Assembly: GCA_049511715.1 (NCBI GenBank)
Contig: JBEKXU010000002.1
Location: 111,637 to 175,636 of the forward strand
DNA: 64,000 nt
DNA from: JBEKHT01 sp049511715
GTDB taxonomy: Bacteria; Chloroflexota; Anaerolineae; Anaerolineales; RBG-16-64-43
Direction of reading: 5' to 3'
The notes under the pieces were generated by a model that was not told where the DNA came from, ran no database searches, and saw only the letters and a list, made by a program, of their open reading frames with translations. Every line of letters begins with the position of its first letter. Within the stretch, counting starts at the first letter, position 1. Both the position numbers and the translations under genes were made by a program. Shown here one piece after another: positions 26,760 through 36,844 of this stretch.

Positions 26760-27956
26760 TCAGGGAGCCCGGTGGGCTGGTAGTTCTGTGCGCAGAGCCC
26801 CATCCTCCCGCAACCCCAGAGCATAACCGGCTTGAATCAGGGTGTGGATTTCGCTGGTTCCCTCGTAGATCATCGCGCCCCGTGCGTTGCGGAAGAAGCG
26901 CTCGACATCGAACTCGTCGCTATAGCCATAAGCGCCGTGCACCTGAAGAGCCTGGCTGGCGGCGTCGAAAGCGGCCTCCGTCGCGTACCACTTGGCCAAA
27001 GAGCTTTCGCGCGTGTTTCGCCGGCCTTGATTCTTCAGCCAGCCAGCGCGCAGGTACAGCAGGCGGGCAATCTCATACTGTTGTGACATGCGTGCGATTT
27101 TCTCCTGGATGAGCTGGTGTTGGGCAATTTCTCGGCCGAAGGCCTTGCGCTCGCGGGCGTAGCTCACGCTCGCCGCGAGGCAGGCGCGGATCAGACCCGC
27201 CGCTCCGGCCGCAACCGTGTAGCGGCCGTTGTCCAGGCAAGACATCGCGATGGCGAAACCCTCCCCCTCCTGGCCGATACGATTGCCTTCGGGAACACGC
27301 ACTTCATCGCAGCGAACCCACCCAGTTGACCCCGCCCGTATGCCAAGCTTCCCCGGCAGATCACCGCGCGTCACCCCAGGCCGGTCCGTCTCCAGGAGAA
27401 ACGCAGAGAGGCCGTCGTGAGGGTCTTTAGCTCCCGGATTCGTCCGGGCGAACCAAAGCACATGGTCAGCTTTGGTAGCGAGTGAGATCCACATCTTCTC
27501 GCCCTTGAGCAGATAGTCGTCCCCGTCGCGCCGTGCGGTGGAAGCGAGGTGGGCTGCGTCCGAACCGGCCCCCGGTTCCGTCAGGCCAAAAGCCGCGATC
27601 TTCTCCCCCCGGGCCTGGGGCACAAGGAAACGGCGCCTCTGTTCTTCGTTAGCCCACTGCAACAGGCCCAGACTATTGAGTCCGACGTGGACGGACATCA
27701 CCACCCGCAAGCTGGTATCGACACATTCGAGTTCCTCGCACGCCAGCCCCAGGGAAATGTAGTCCAGATCCTGACCTCCGTAGGCCGAAGGGATGCACAG
27801 GCCCAGCAGGCCCTGGGCGGCCATGCGAGGCAAGACCTCCGGTGGCATTTCCGCCCGGCGGTCTGCCTCCTTGATATGCGCTGCAATCTCCCGCCGAGCG
27901 AATTCGCGCACGGTCTTCTGGAGAAGCAAGTGTTCTGAGGAGAGCTCGAAGTCCAA
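26760..27956 (-). CDS. Acyl-CoA dehydrogenase
   Basis: The protein has 398 aa. N-terminal alpha domain: LQKTVREFARREI. FAD/substrate signatures: AAFGLTEPGAGSDAAHL and KMWISLATKADHVLWFART. The catalytic Glu is in RGAMIYEGTSEIHTL. VHGAYGYSDEFDVERFFRNA is the second family signature. It introduces the alpha-beta double bond in acyl-CoA, handing electrons to ETF, whose genes follow. Chain-length preference cannot be stated. The extension after about residue 385 is unremarkable. Confidence 0.97.
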   Translation of the reverse strand: MDFELSSEHLLLQKTVREFARREIAAHIKEADRRAEMPPEVLPRMAAQGLLGLCIPSAYGGQDLDYISLGLACEELECVDTSLRVVMSVHVGLNSLGLLQWANEEQRRRFLVPQARGEKIAAFGLTEPGAGSDAAHLASTARRDGDDYLLKGEKMWISLATKADHVLWFARTNPGAKDPHDGLSAFLLETDRPGVTRGDLPGKLGIRAGSTGWVRCDEVRVPEGNRIGQEGEGFAIAMSCLDNGRYTVAAGAAGLIRACLAASVSYARERKAFGREIAQHQLIQEKIARMSQQYEIARLLYLRAGWLKNQGRRNTRESSLAKWYATEAAFDAASQALQVHGAYGYSDEFDVERFFRNARGAMIYEGTSEIHTLIQAGYALGLREDGALRTELPAHRAP

Positions 27957-27988
27957 GTCTGGACCCTCGGGACCGTCACATCGGCCCC

Positions 27989-27994
27989 ATTATA
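27989..27994 (-). promoter_or_regulatory. Possible -10 box for the acyl-CoA dehydrogenase/ETF operon
   Basis: TATAAT in the context ATGTATAATGG lies 33 bases upstream of the ATG at 27956 on the minus strand. No good -35 is present at the expected distance. Confidence 0.4.
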
Positions 27995-28556
27995 CATAGC
28001 CCGCCCAGCCCCCGCGCGACTTTCGGCATGGAATCGGCATGATCAAGGGAGGCTCCCTCAAGGTGGCCGTCGCGTGAAGCGGCGCAACCTGCCGGGTCGT
28101 GGCGGGCAGAAAGCGGCCAGCACCGGCTGAGGGCCCAGCGGACAAGCCTCGCTGGAGGAAGGAGGTTGGAGGCGGGAGGAAAGTCTGCGGACCAGAGTGA
28201 AGTGAATCGGGTGCCGGGGATGCGCCGCAGGCGTATGGGCCAAGAGCGTGCGCGAGGTGCCTTGTGGGGAAAAGACTTTCTTCGGTCCGATCGCTTGGCG
28301 GCAGAGGCTGGCGAGCGACTCGTTGTCTCACGCCCAAGTCTTCTGCCATTCCCCTGCGGCCAGCGGATCGCATGAGGGCGCTCTCGAGGGCGAATCTTGG
28401 AGCCTGATCCGGATCTCACAGGGTAGCTGGGCCAAGACCTCAATCCACCAGCAACCCAAGCCTGGGGAGGCTCCGCTGAGGCGTGGACGCCCTGGGTGGG
28501 TCGTGATACCATTCAAATCATGGACGGAAATAATCTGATTTTAGGTGGCTGGGCAA
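27995..28556. other. Intergenic region between divergent operons
   Basis: About 560 bases with no supported gene and no clear RNA structure. Open frames on both strands lack family sequence. Confidence 0.4.
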
Positions 28557-30470
28557 ATGGGCGTGACCCCGCAGGACATTGACCGATTGCTGGCTGCGAT
28601 CCTGCCTCGGGTTCAGAAACCGGGCAGGTACACAGGCGGTGAGTACAACCAGGTCGTTAAGGACTGGGCCTCTACCCCTATCCGCACGGCGTTGGTCTTC
28701 CCGGATCTGTACGACCTGGGGATGTCGAACCTGGGCATCGCGGTTCTTTATAACATTCTCAATTCCTGCGGGGATGTCCTTTGCGAGAGGTCATTCTCCC
28801 CCGGAGAGGACATGGAAGGCGAGATGCGCCGGGCGGGTGTGCCGCTCTACTCGCTGGAGACCCATCGCCCGCTGGAGGACTTCGATCTGCTTGGCTTTTC
28901 GATCCCCTACGAGCAGCTTTACACCAATGTTCTCAACGCCCTCGATCTAGCCGGGATCCCTCTCCGGGCCGCCGAGCGCGACGAGCGGCATCCGCTGGTG
29001 ATTGCAGGGGGCCATGCGGCCTACAATCCTGAACCTATGGCCTCTTTTGTGGATGCCTTTGTGGTCGGTGAGGGCGAAGAGGTCATCCTGGAGATCGTGG
29101 GCGTGTTGCGCTGGGCCAAGGAGACCTCGGCCCAGCGAAGTGCCGTGCTTGAGCGTCTCGCACGGCTATGGGGCGTATATGTGCCTGGCTATTACCGCCC
29201 CATCTACCATGCCGACGGCACCCTCAGCGGGATGGAGCGCGTTTGGTCGGGTGCGCCTGCGGTGGTGCTCAAGCGGATCGTTTCCAAGCTGCCTCCCTCT
29301 CCGGTGAAGATGATCGTCCCTTACATTGAGGTCGTTCACGATCGTTTCCCGGTGGAGATCATGCGGGGCTGCACCCGGGGCTGCCGCTTTTGCCAAGCCG
29401 GGATGATTACCCGCCCGGTTCGGGAGCGTCCGGTCGAGGAAATCCTTGACACGATCGATGCGGGGCTCAAGCACACCGGCCTTGAGGAAATTGCGCTGCT
29501 GTCGCTCTCTTCCTCGGACTATAGCGACATCCAAAAGCTGGTGGCGGGCGTTGCCGAACGGTACGCGGGACGTCACTTGCGCATCTCCCTCCCCTCCCTG
29601 CGGATTGAAACGGTCTCCGTGGCCTTGATGGAATCCCTGCGAGGCCATCGTGCCGGCGGGTTCACCCTGGCCCCGGAGGCCGCGACGGAAAGAATGCGTA
29701 ATGTGATCAACAAGCCGGTGTTGAGTGAACAACTGCTCTCGGTCTCCCGGGAGATCTTTGTCCGTGGCTGGACAACTCTCAAGCTTTACTTCATGATTGG
29801 TCACCCGCGTGAGGGGCTTGAAGATGTTCAGGCGATCGCGGACCTGTCCAAGGCCGTACTGGCGCAGGGGCGCAAAGCGGCCGGTCGGCGCGCCGAGGTT
29901 CATGTCGGGGTCAGCACCTTCGTCCCCAAACCGCACACGCCCTTTCAGTGGGTACCGCTCGACTCGCTCGAGCGGATTGAGGCCAAACAGAAGTTGCTCA
30001 TGAGAGAACTGCGGGATCCTGGTCTTAAGCTCAGCTGGAACCCTATCCAGCAGACGATGCTGGAGGCATGGCTCTCGCGGGGAGACCGCCGAATGGGGGA
30101 GGTGGTCTACGAGGCCTGGCGGCGAGGCGCACGATTTGACGCTTGGCAAGACAGCCTGCGCTATGAGGCCTGGACCGAAGCGTTTTCCTTCTGTGGCCTC
30201 GACCCGACTTTCTACACTCATCGCGACCGTCCTTTGGATGAGGTCTTTCCATGGGACCACGTGGATTCTGGCGTGCGCAAGCACTTCCTCTTGCAGGATT
30301 ACCTCGGGAGCCTGCAGGGGAAGACGCGCGCCGACTGCCGCGAGAAGTGCTTTGGCTGCGGCATTCTCCCCAAGTTCAACGACCTGAGGATCCGCCAGGC
30401 CGAGGAGGCTTGGTTCTGCCCGGTGATCAAGCGGAGCGCGCACGAGCCCACGCAGGCGATTCCCTCATGA
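28557..30470 (+). CDS. B12-binding-like radical SAM protein, TIGR03960 type
   Basis: The protein has 637 aa from the ATG at 28557, with AGGTGG 8 bases upstream; a GTG at 28545 is an alternative. The N-terminal part (about 40-200) resembles a cobalamin-binding fold without a certain ligand His: ALVFPDLYDLGMSNLG, PLVIAGGHAAYNPEP and VVGEGEEVILEIV. The radical SAM cluster motif is RGCTRGCRFCQAGM (CxxxCxxC). Substrate-side features include LAPEAATERMRNVINK and LYFMIGHPREG. The C-terminus has Cys-rich CREKCFGCGI. In many bacteria this family is paired or fused with the TIGR03936 protein, encoded next here. The biochemical role is not established. Confidence 0.92.
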   Translation: MGVTPQDIDRLLAAILPRVQKPGRYTGGEYNQVVKDWASTPIRTALVFPDLYDLGMSNLGIAVLYNILNSCGDVLCERSFSPGEDMEGEMRRAGVPLYSLETHRPLEDFDLLGFSIPYEQLYTNVLNALDLAGIPLRAAERDERHPLVIAGGHAAYNPEPMASFVDAFVVGEGEEVILEIVGVLRWAKETSAQRSAVLERLARLWGVYVPGYYRPIYHADGTLSGMERVWSGAPAVVLKRIVSKLPPSPVKMIVPYIEVVHDRFPVEIMRGCTRGCRFCQAGMITRPVRERPVEEILDTIDAGLKHTGLEEIALLSLSSSDYSDIQKLVAGVAERYAGRHLRISLPSLRIETVSVALMESLRGHRAGGFTLAPEAATERMRNVINKPVLSEQLLSVSREIFVRGWTTLKLYFMIGHPREGLEDVQAIADLSKAVLAQGRKAAGRRAEVHVGVSTFVPKPHTPFQWVPLDSLERIEAKQKLLMRELRDPGLKLSWNPIQQTMLEAWLSRGDRRMGEVVYEAWRRGARFDAWQDSLRYEAWTEAFSFCGLDPTFYTHRDRPLDEVFPWDHVDSGVRKHFLLQDYLGSLQGKTRADCREKCFGCGILPKFNDLRIRQAEEAWFCPVIKRSAHEPTQAIPS

Positions 30471-30628
30471 TGGTCGGCGTCCGATCCCCTGTAGAAGGTC
30501 GCCCCGAAGCGGCCCGCAACGCGAGCAGAACCTGGGGGGACACTTAGCTGTCCGCCGGATTGGCTCGCTTTGACGGTTGCCATCCCGATGAAAGGGCTGA
30601 GCCGATCGGGAGGTTTTCAGGAGAGTCC

Positions 30629-31291
30629 GTGATCCGGCGGTATCGGGCAAGATTCGCGATCCTGGAGCCCATGCGCTTCACTGGGCACCTCGATCTCTTG
30701 CGGACGTGGGAACGTGCGGTTCGGCGAGCGGAGTTGCCGCTCGCCTACACCCACGGATACCATGCTCATCCTCGGATTCAGATCGGGGCGGCGCTGCCCC
30801 TGGGATGCATCGCCTGCGCGGAACTGCTTGACCTCTGGCTGGAAGAGGATCTTGCTGGGGAGGAGGTGAGGGCGGCTCTCGAGCAGAGCCTGCCGCCCGG
30901 GCTAAGGTTGCACCTCCTGGCGGCACTGCCTTCCCCTCAGCGCGACCTGCAAGATGAGATCGTGGCTGGCGACTATACGGCGATTCCCTTGGAGCCGGAA
31001 TTCCCCGCGCAGGTTGCCGAGGGCGTGATGGGTTTCCTGGCCAGTCCAAGCATTATCCGCGAGAGGCGGGGCAGGTCCTACGACCTGCGCCCTCTGGTTT
31101 TGGATCTTCGTATCCTGTTGGGCCACCCTTCCAGCTCTCTGACCATGCGCCTGCGCCTCGGAGAGAACGCGACGGGCCGACCAGATGAGGTTCTGGCCTG
31201 CTTGGACCTGGCGGGATTCGCCGTGCATGTCTGTCGCGATCGCCTGTTGTTGTGGGACCCCGGCAAGGGTCTTGTCGGCTCCGATGGGTAG
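30629..31291 (+). CDS. TIGR03936 family radical-SAM-associated protein (DUF2344)
   Basis: The protein has 220 aa from the GTG at 30629, preceded by GGAG at 6 bases; a longer frame begins at 30560 without homology. Typical features are RARFAILEPMRFTGHLDLLRTWERAVRRAELPLAYT (given in part), HGYHAHPRIQIGAALPLGCI and ELLDLWLEE. It is encoded beside the TIGR03960 radical SAM protein in many phyla, sometimes as a fusion, and presumably acts with it. In several phyla this pair precedes ribonuclease G and rplU; neither is present here. Function unknown. Confidence 0.88.
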   Translation: MIRRYRARFAILEPMRFTGHLDLLRTWERAVRRAELPLAYTHGYHAHPRIQIGAALPLGCIACAELLDLWLEEDLAGEEVRAALEQSLPPGLRLHLLAALPSPQRDLQDEIVAGDYTAIPLEPEFPAQVAEGVMGFLASPSIIRERRGRSYDLRPLVLDLRILLGHPSSSLTMRLRLGENATGRPDEVLACLDLAGFAVHVCRDRLLLWDPGKGLVGSDG

Positions 31292-31633
31292 CGCAGGGTC
31301 GACAGGATTCCCCGTCTCTTCAAGACCGCCGGGGACTTCCTTGCGCAGCAATGAGCCCGAAGCGACCCCAGGTCCGAGGGGAGCGGGCTCGCAGTCCCTC
31401 GTCCGGCGCAGGACCCTCAGAATAGGTGAAGCATGTCCGCGCTTGCCTCGGTTGGCGCCGGGATCTAGACTCGGCCTGAGAGGCTTTCGCTCAATCGGGC
31501 CCATCCTGCTCCGCGGGGGGTAAGACTGACCTTCCAGAGGAATATGCGCTCTGGCATCCCCGTCGGCATGTGGCGCCCTCCCAAGAAGCGGGGGGCGGCG
31601 GGCGGAACAGCAAGACAGCCGGGAGGAAGGTGA
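31292..31633. other. Intergenic region
   Basis: About 340 bases with no supported gene. GGGAGGAAGG just before 31634 is the ribosome binding site of the next gene. Confidence 0.4.
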
Positions 31634-33511
31634 ATGATACGTGCTGAGGGACCCTGGTTCAAGGACGAGCGGGGCCGAACCCTCATCCTGCGGGGGGTCA
31701 ACCTGGGGGGAAGCTCGAAAGTGCCCTTCCATCCGAATGGTGCCACCCACCTGCGGGAAGGATTCCTGGATGATCGCAACGTGTCTTTCGTAGGCCGGCC
31801 TTTTCCGCTCGAGCTTGCCGATGAGCACTTTGAACGCCTCCGTCGCTGGGGATTTACCCTTTTGCGCTTCGTGGTCACGTGGGAGGCCATTGAGCATGCC
31901 GGGCCCGGCCTCTACGATGACGCCTACCTGCAATTTGTGCGGGCGGTCATCAAGAAGGCGGCTGACCACGGCTTTCAGGTTTTCATTGACCCGCATCAAG
32001 ATGTCTGGTCGCGCTTTTCGGGGGGGGACGGGGCGCCCGGATGGACCTTGGAGGCGGTGGGGTTTGACTTGGCCATGCTTCACGCTTCCGGCGCAGCGAT
32101 CATTCATCAGATGCATGGTGAATCCCTGCCGCGCATGATCTGGCCAACGAATGCAACTCGCCTAGCCTCCGCCACCATGTTCACGCTGTTCTTCGGGGGG
32201 AACGTCTTCGCGCCAGCGACCCAAATTGAAGGGGAGCCAGCGCAGGAATACCTGCAGCGGCACTACATTCAGTCGCTGTGCCGGCTGGCCCAGCACCTGC
32301 GCGACCTGCCGAATCTGGTCGGCTACGACACGCTCAATGAGCCCTCCGCTGGCTGGATCGGCTGGCGGGACTTGAACTCTTCCCGAGGAGCGATTCGATA
32401 CGGCCTCAGCCCCAGTCCCCTGCAGTCGATGGCCCTAGGCGACGGGATCCCCTGCCGGGTCCAAGATTGGGTCATTGGTTTGACGGGTTCCCGGCGCAGG
32501 AAACTGACTTGGCTCAACGCGGATCGGACTCGCGCTTGGCAGGCGGGCCACAAGTGCCTTTGGCGGGCGAATGGGGTTTGGGACGTGGATCGAAAGGGCC
32601 GGCCCACGGTCCTGCGCCCGGAGCATTTTTCGACCGTCCGGGGCCGCCGGGTCAGCTTCCCTCAGGACTTCCTGCTGCCCTTTGCAAGGCGGTATTCAGC
32701 CGCCCTGCGAGCGGCCCATCCTGGTGCCCTGACCTTCTTCGAGGGGGAGCCCGGGCATGCGCCGCCAAACTGGGGGAACGGGGATCGCGACGGGTTGACG
32801 TATGCGCCGCACTGGTATGACGGCTTTGTCCTTTTCACTAAGACGTACCTCCCGCACCTTGCCGTGGACGAGCGCACGAGGGGGCTTGTCGTGGGGTCCG
32901 TCTGCATCCGGCGTTCTTTCAGCGCCCAACTGGCGCGCCCCCGCCGCGAAGCCGAGAGGCTCCTTGGGGGTGTTCCCTCTCTGGTAGGCGAGGTCGGGAT
33001 CCCCATGGATCTCGAAGGGGCCCGGGCCTACCGCACGGGCGATTTTCGCCACCAGGTCAAGGCGGCCGATCGAACCTGCCGCTCTCTCGAGGCAAACCTG
33101 CTCTCCTACACTTGGTGGAACTACACCGCCGACAACTCCAACGCGTGGGGGGACCAGTGGAACGGCGAGGATTTCTCGATCTTCAGCGCAGATCAGCGAA
33201 CGCAGGCGGCGGATCCTTACTCCGGCGGGCGAGCGCTGAGGGCCATCGTGCGGCCCTACGCCCGGGCCATTGCCGGCGAGCCGGTCCGAATGCAATTTGA
33301 CTTGCCCGGGCGCGAGTTCAATTTGGTTTTCCGCAGTGTTCCGCCCGCCTCAGGAGCGACAGAGATATTTGTGCCTGCGTTGCATTTTCCTCGAGGCTAC
33401 CGGGTGGAGGTGTCGGACGGGGAGTTCGAAATTCAATCTGAAACCTCGCTCCTGGCATACTACCACGACCCCGCTCGCGCGCTACACCGGCTGCGGCTCA
33501 CTGTGGATTAG
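31634..33511 (+). CDS. Glycoside hydrolase family 5 protein (endoglycoceramidase/steryl-glucosidase-like)
   Basis: The protein has 625 aa. The TIM barrel starts with RTLILRGVNLGGSSKVP. Family 5 features are RFVVTWEAIEHAGPG, IDPHQDVWSRFSGG, the acid/base Glu in DTLNEPSAGW (about residue 236), HWYDG and the nucleophile Glu in LVGEVGIPMD (about residue 452). The C-terminal about 90 residues form a beta domain. The length and the DPHQDVWSRF...GAPGW pattern resemble endoglycoceramidase-like GH5 enzymes that act on glycolipids. Without a signal peptide it is probably cytoplasmic. The substrate is an inference. AGGAAGG precedes the ATG. Confidence 0.88.
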   Translation: MIRAEGPWFKDERGRTLILRGVNLGGSSKVPFHPNGATHLREGFLDDRNVSFVGRPFPLELADEHFERLRRWGFTLLRFVVTWEAIEHAGPGLYDDAYLQFVRAVIKKAADHGFQVFIDPHQDVWSRFSGGDGAPGWTLEAVGFDLAMLHASGAAIIHQMHGESLPRMIWPTNATRLASATMFTLFFGGNVFAPATQIEGEPAQEYLQRHYIQSLCRLAQHLRDLPNLVGYDTLNEPSAGWIGWRDLNSSRGAIRYGLSPSPLQSMALGDGIPCRVQDWVIGLTGSRRRKLTWLNADRTRAWQAGHKCLWRANGVWDVDRKGRPTVLRPEHFSTVRGRRVSFPQDFLLPFARRYSAALRAAHPGALTFFEGEPGHAPPNWGNGDRDGLTYAPHWYDGFVLFTKTYLPHLAVDERTRGLVVGSVCIRRSFSAQLARPRREAERLLGGVPSLVGEVGIPMDLEGARAYRTGDFRHQVKAADRTCRSLEANLLSYTWWNYTADNSNAWGDQWNGEDFSIFSADQRTQAADPYSGGRALRAIVRPYARAIAGEPVRMQFDLPGREFNLVFRSVPPASGATEIFVPALHFPRGYRVEVSDGEFEIQSETSLLAYYHDPARALHRLRLTVD

Positions 33512-33641
33512 GGCCGCTGCCCGAATCCATCTCCGGGCTGTGAGCCTTCACCTAGTGGCTTCCCCTTGGTCGGTGGTGCTGCATCCGAGGTTAGTCTCCC
33601 GGGACGGTACCATCAGACCCCGGCTTGGGAGAAAGCGCGGA

Positions 33642-34502
33642 CTAGCTGAGCTTCATTTTGAGCGAGAAGTTCGAGGGGACCGATCCCTGCACGACCTGGA
33701 CGACATAGTCCTCGGAGGCCGGAAGGCTTCCGCTGAAATGAATGGCGTGATCATTGAGGCTCACGATGGATCGCCCGTCCTGCAATCCGTACACGACTAA
33801 GCTCGCCGACCCCGTCTTGATCTGAAGATCCAACGTCAGAGTTTGCGCTGCCTGGACCGGCAGGAGATAAGTGACATTGGGGATCTCCTGAGCGGTCCCG
33901 GTTACCACATAGGCGTTGCTGCCAGGCTGGAGGATGATGGTCTGCGCGACGGTGATCGAAAGGGTGAAGGAATCCTCGGCCTCTCCCGCCACCACCTCAA
34001 TTACGTAATCCTCCGATTCCGGACATGTGCCTTGAAAGCTCGGTTGGCCCTGGGTCGGCGTCAAGAGCCAAGTACCATCGGCGGAACCATAGATACCGAG
34101 GACGAGATCGTGGTTGGGGGAATCGAGCGAGGCCATCATCTCCTGCCCCTGCTGAGCCCCCACGACATAGTATTGGGTTGTGCCGGCTGGCACTTGCCCG
34201 GACTCACTCGCTTCGGTGCCTCCGCCAGGAAACGAAACTCGTGTGCTGCCAACAGGCAAGGTGGCCAGCGGAAGAGGCGTCTCGGTCGCTAACACCGTCG
34301 AGGTGGTCGGTGCAGGAGTTGAAGACAAAGCAGGCGGGGGAGAGGGTGTCGGGGTCCAGGCAGGCGAAAGGATGAGCGGCGCCAAGGTGGGTGGGATCGC
34401 CATCACCGGGGTCGGCGCCCCGCCTCCCCCGCCGTAGAGGCTGCAGCCGCTCAGTGTGAACGCAGTCCAGGTTGCGACTAAGACAAGGCGGATCGATCGC
34501 AT
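33642..34502 (-). CDS. Lipoprotein with two PPC-like beta-sandwich repeats
   Basis: The protein has 286 aa from the ATG at 34502. The signal sequence ends in the lipobox LSGC, followed by Gly and Thr/Pro linkers. Two homologous beta domains of about 85-90 residues follow. Both pair a TQYYVVGAQQGQ / VTYLLPVQAAQ strand with a closing ESEDYVIEVV / ASEDYVVQVV motif. These resemble bacterial pre-peptidase C-terminal (PPC) domains. It is probably anchored on the outer face of the membrane. No enzymatic residues are evident. The frame stays open to 34649 without homology. Confidence 0.82.
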   Translation of the reverse strand: MRSIRLVLVATWTAFTLSGCSLYGGGGGAPTPVMAIPPTLAPLILSPAWTPTPSPPPALSSTPAPTTSTVLATETPLPLATLPVGSTRVSFPGGGTEASESGQVPAGTTQYYVVGAQQGQEMMASLDSPNHDLVLGIYGSADGTWLLTPTQGQPSFQGTCPESEDYVIEVVAGEAEDSFTLSITVAQTIILQPGSNAYVVTGTAQEIPNVTYLLPVQAAQTLTLDLQIKTGSASLVVYGLQDGRSIVSLNDHAIHFSGSLPASEDYVVQVVQGSVPSNFSLKMKLS

Positions 34503-34991
34503 GCCGTGGCTCCTTCTGTGGCCAGCCCCCTGCTCATGGTCGAGCCCCCATGCGGGGGCCGATATTCTCATGCCCTGACCTGGAAGGCACGGCGCATCAT
34601 CCGCAGTGCCGGCGCTTCCACGGCGGACAGGGTCGCTGGCCAACTGCACTTACCCCTCTGGCACCAGCCTCCTGGAGGATGGGCCTCGCGATGGTATACC
34701 ACGAAAGCGAGGAAAAACACCACCATCAAGATAATCGCTAGGTCCAAGGACACCGCGGGAGCGGAGGCCCGGGCGGCTCCCTTCCGGTCCGAAAACGATG
34801 GGGAGCAGGTGAACGACCGCGGAGACCTGGCAATGGCGGAGAGGCGCGTGGGATCATTCCAGACGCCAGGCAAGGGGAAAGGGGTGCGGATTTTTGGACG
34901 GCTTCGGGCTCGCCAATCCTGGGGGGCAAGTTTTCCCCGGTCTTGATAAAATCTGGTTCCTTTCCTCCCCAACGGAAGGCGGCTGAGCATC
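34503..34991. other. Intergenic region between divergent genes
   Basis: About 490 bases with no supported gene on either strand. It must hold the promoters of the lipoprotein and ABC exporter genes, but no convincing -35/-10 pair is visible. Confidence 0.4.
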
Positions 34992-36788
34992 TTGAAAAGC
35001 AAAAGCATGACCGGGTCGCCTAAGGTTCTGGACAGCAAAGCCCGATCCGAGTGGAAGCGCATGCTGCGCTTGGTCACTCCCTACTGGCGTTCCCTGGCCC
35101 TGGCGATTTTCCTGCTCCTGCTGTCCAATGCGGTTGTCCTCGCGTTGCCCTTGGTAGTCCGCTGGTTGGTCGATACGGTTTTCGTTTCCCATGACCTGGC
35201 CCAGTTGAATCAGATCGCCCTCGGGTTGCTGGCCCTCTTCCTCTTGCAGACCGTCACCGGAGTAGGCAACACGTACTTGATTGCCCGGGTTGGACAGCGC
35301 CTGATTGCCGACCTGAGGCTGCAGATCCACATGCGGGTCCAGAACCTCCCCTTGCGTTTCTTTGCCGAACGCCGGACCGGGGAGATCGTTTCTCGGGTGA
35401 GCAACGACGTGACGGTTGTGCAAAATGCGCTGACCGAAATGCCCATCAGCTTCCTCGGTCAGTTGACCACGCTGGCAGGGGGTCTCATCTTGATGTTGGT
35501 GATGAACGCGCGCTTGACCCTCTTCATCCTGCTGATGATCCCTCCGATCCTCGGAATAGGGATGTTCTTCGGGCGGCGGCTGGAACGGCTCTCGACGGCG
35601 GTCCAGGATCGCTTGGCGGACTCGACGGTGGCGTTGGAGGAAATGCTTTCGGGGATCCGGGTGGTGAAATCCTTCGCGCGCGAAGACTATGAGCGTACAC
35701 GATTTCGCAGCCAAGTTGAGTCAGCGTTTGCCACCGCCATGCAGCGGGCACGCCTGCGGGCCATTTTCATTCCCCTCATCAGCTTTGTGGGCTTCGGGGC
35801 GCTCACTTTTCTTCTTTGGTACGGCGGCCTAGAGGTGATTCATGGCCAGATCACGCCGGGCGAGCTGGTCGCTTTCCTTTTCTACATGATGATGGTGGCG
35901 GGGCCGATGGGGGCGTTTGCCGGCTTGTATGCGCAGCTGCGCGAAGCGCTGGGGGCAGGCCGGCGGGTGTTTGAGCTCCTGGATGCCAGCCCGGAACCGA
36001 TGGATGTCGCCGGTTCCTACCAACCGGGACGGTTGCAGGGGTGGGTGCGCTTCCTGGAGGTGAGCTTCTCGTACGCTGGCTCTCAGCTGGTGCTGCAGGA
36101 CATATCGCTGGAGGTACAGCCGGGTGAGGTGATTGCGATTGTCGGCCCGAGCGGGGTGGGCAAGACCACGCTGGTGAATCTCATTCCTCGCTTCTACGAT
36201 CCGACCGCGGGGCGAATCGAGATTGACCGCCACGACCTCAGGGATTTCGACCTGCGCGGCCTGCGCCAGCAGATTGGCCTTGTGCCGCAGGACACCTTTC
36301 TTTTCGGTGGGACGGTCCGCGAAAACATCGCCTACGGCCGACTGGGGGCGCGCACGGAGGAAATCCTGGCCGCGGGGCAGTCGGCCAATGCGGAGGAGTT
36401 TGTCAGCCGTCTTCCCCAGGGATATGACACAGTCGTCGGCGAGAAGGGGGTCAAACTGTCCATGGGCCAGCGGCAGCGCATCACGATCGCCCGGGTGTTG
36501 CTCAAGGATCCGCGCATTCTGATCCTGGACGAGGCCACCTCGTCTCTGGACTCTGAGTCCGAGAGGCTGGTTCAGGAGGCGCTGGAACGGCTGACGCGAG
36601 GGCGCACAACGTTCATAATCGCCCACCGCCTTTCGACGATTCAGCGCGCCACCCGGATCATCGTTCTCCAAGGGGGACGCCTGGTGGAGGAGGGCTCGCA
36701 CGCCGTGCTTCTGGCGCGAGGCGGTCTCTATCAGCGGCTGTGGGCGCTTCAATTCGCAGAAGGAGAATCTCTGAACGCTGTGGGGTGA
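34992..36788 (+). CDS. ABC exporter, fused permease and ATPase (MsbA/MDR-like)
   Basis: The protein has 598 aa. The N-terminal six-helix exporter domain spans about residues 20-320 and contains the LRLQIHMRVQNLPLRFFAERRTGEIVSRVSND coupling-helix region (shown only as a family landmark in part). The ATPase follows: Walker A GPSGVGKTTL (about residue 385), Q-loop IGLVPQDTFLFGG, signature LSMGQRQRI, Walker B ILILDEATSSLD and switch His IIAHRLSTI. The signature reads LSMGQ where LSGGQ is usual, a tolerated variant. It probably works as a homodimer exporting a lipid or drug. The start is a TTG at 34992; ATG 35007 is an alternative. Confidence 0.95.
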   Translation: MKSKSMTGSPKVLDSKARSEWKRMLRLVTPYWRSLALAIFLLLLSNAVVLALPLVVRWLVDTVFVSHDLAQLNQIALGLLALFLLQTVTGVGNTYLIARVGQRLIADLRLQIHMRVQNLPLRFFAERRTGEIVSRVSNDVTVVQNALTEMPISFLGQLTTLAGGLILMLVMNARLTLFILLMIPPILGIGMFFGRRLERLSTAVQDRLADSTVALEEMLSGIRVVKSFAREDYERTRFRSQVESAFATAMQRARLRAIFIPLISFVGFGALTFLLWYGGLEVIHGQITPGELVAFLFYMMMVAGPMGAFAGLYAQLREALGAGRRVFELLDASPEPMDVAGSYQPGRLQGWVRFLEVSFSYAGSQLVLQDISLEVQPGEVIAIVGPSGVGKTTLVNLIPRFYDPTAGRIEIDRHDLRDFDLRGLRQQIGLVPQDTFLFGGTVRENIAYGRLGARTEEILAAGQSANAEEFVSRLPQGYDTVVGEKGVKLSMGQRQRITIARVLLKDPRILILDEATSSLDSESERLVQEALERLTRGRTTFIIAHRLSTIQRATRIIVLQGGRLVEEGSHAVLLARGGLYQRLWALQFAEGESLNAVG

Positions 36789-36844
36789 GGGGCTGGCCAT
36801 GGGAGCGGGCCCGAGTCGCTTGACGCGAACGGTTATCGGGCCTA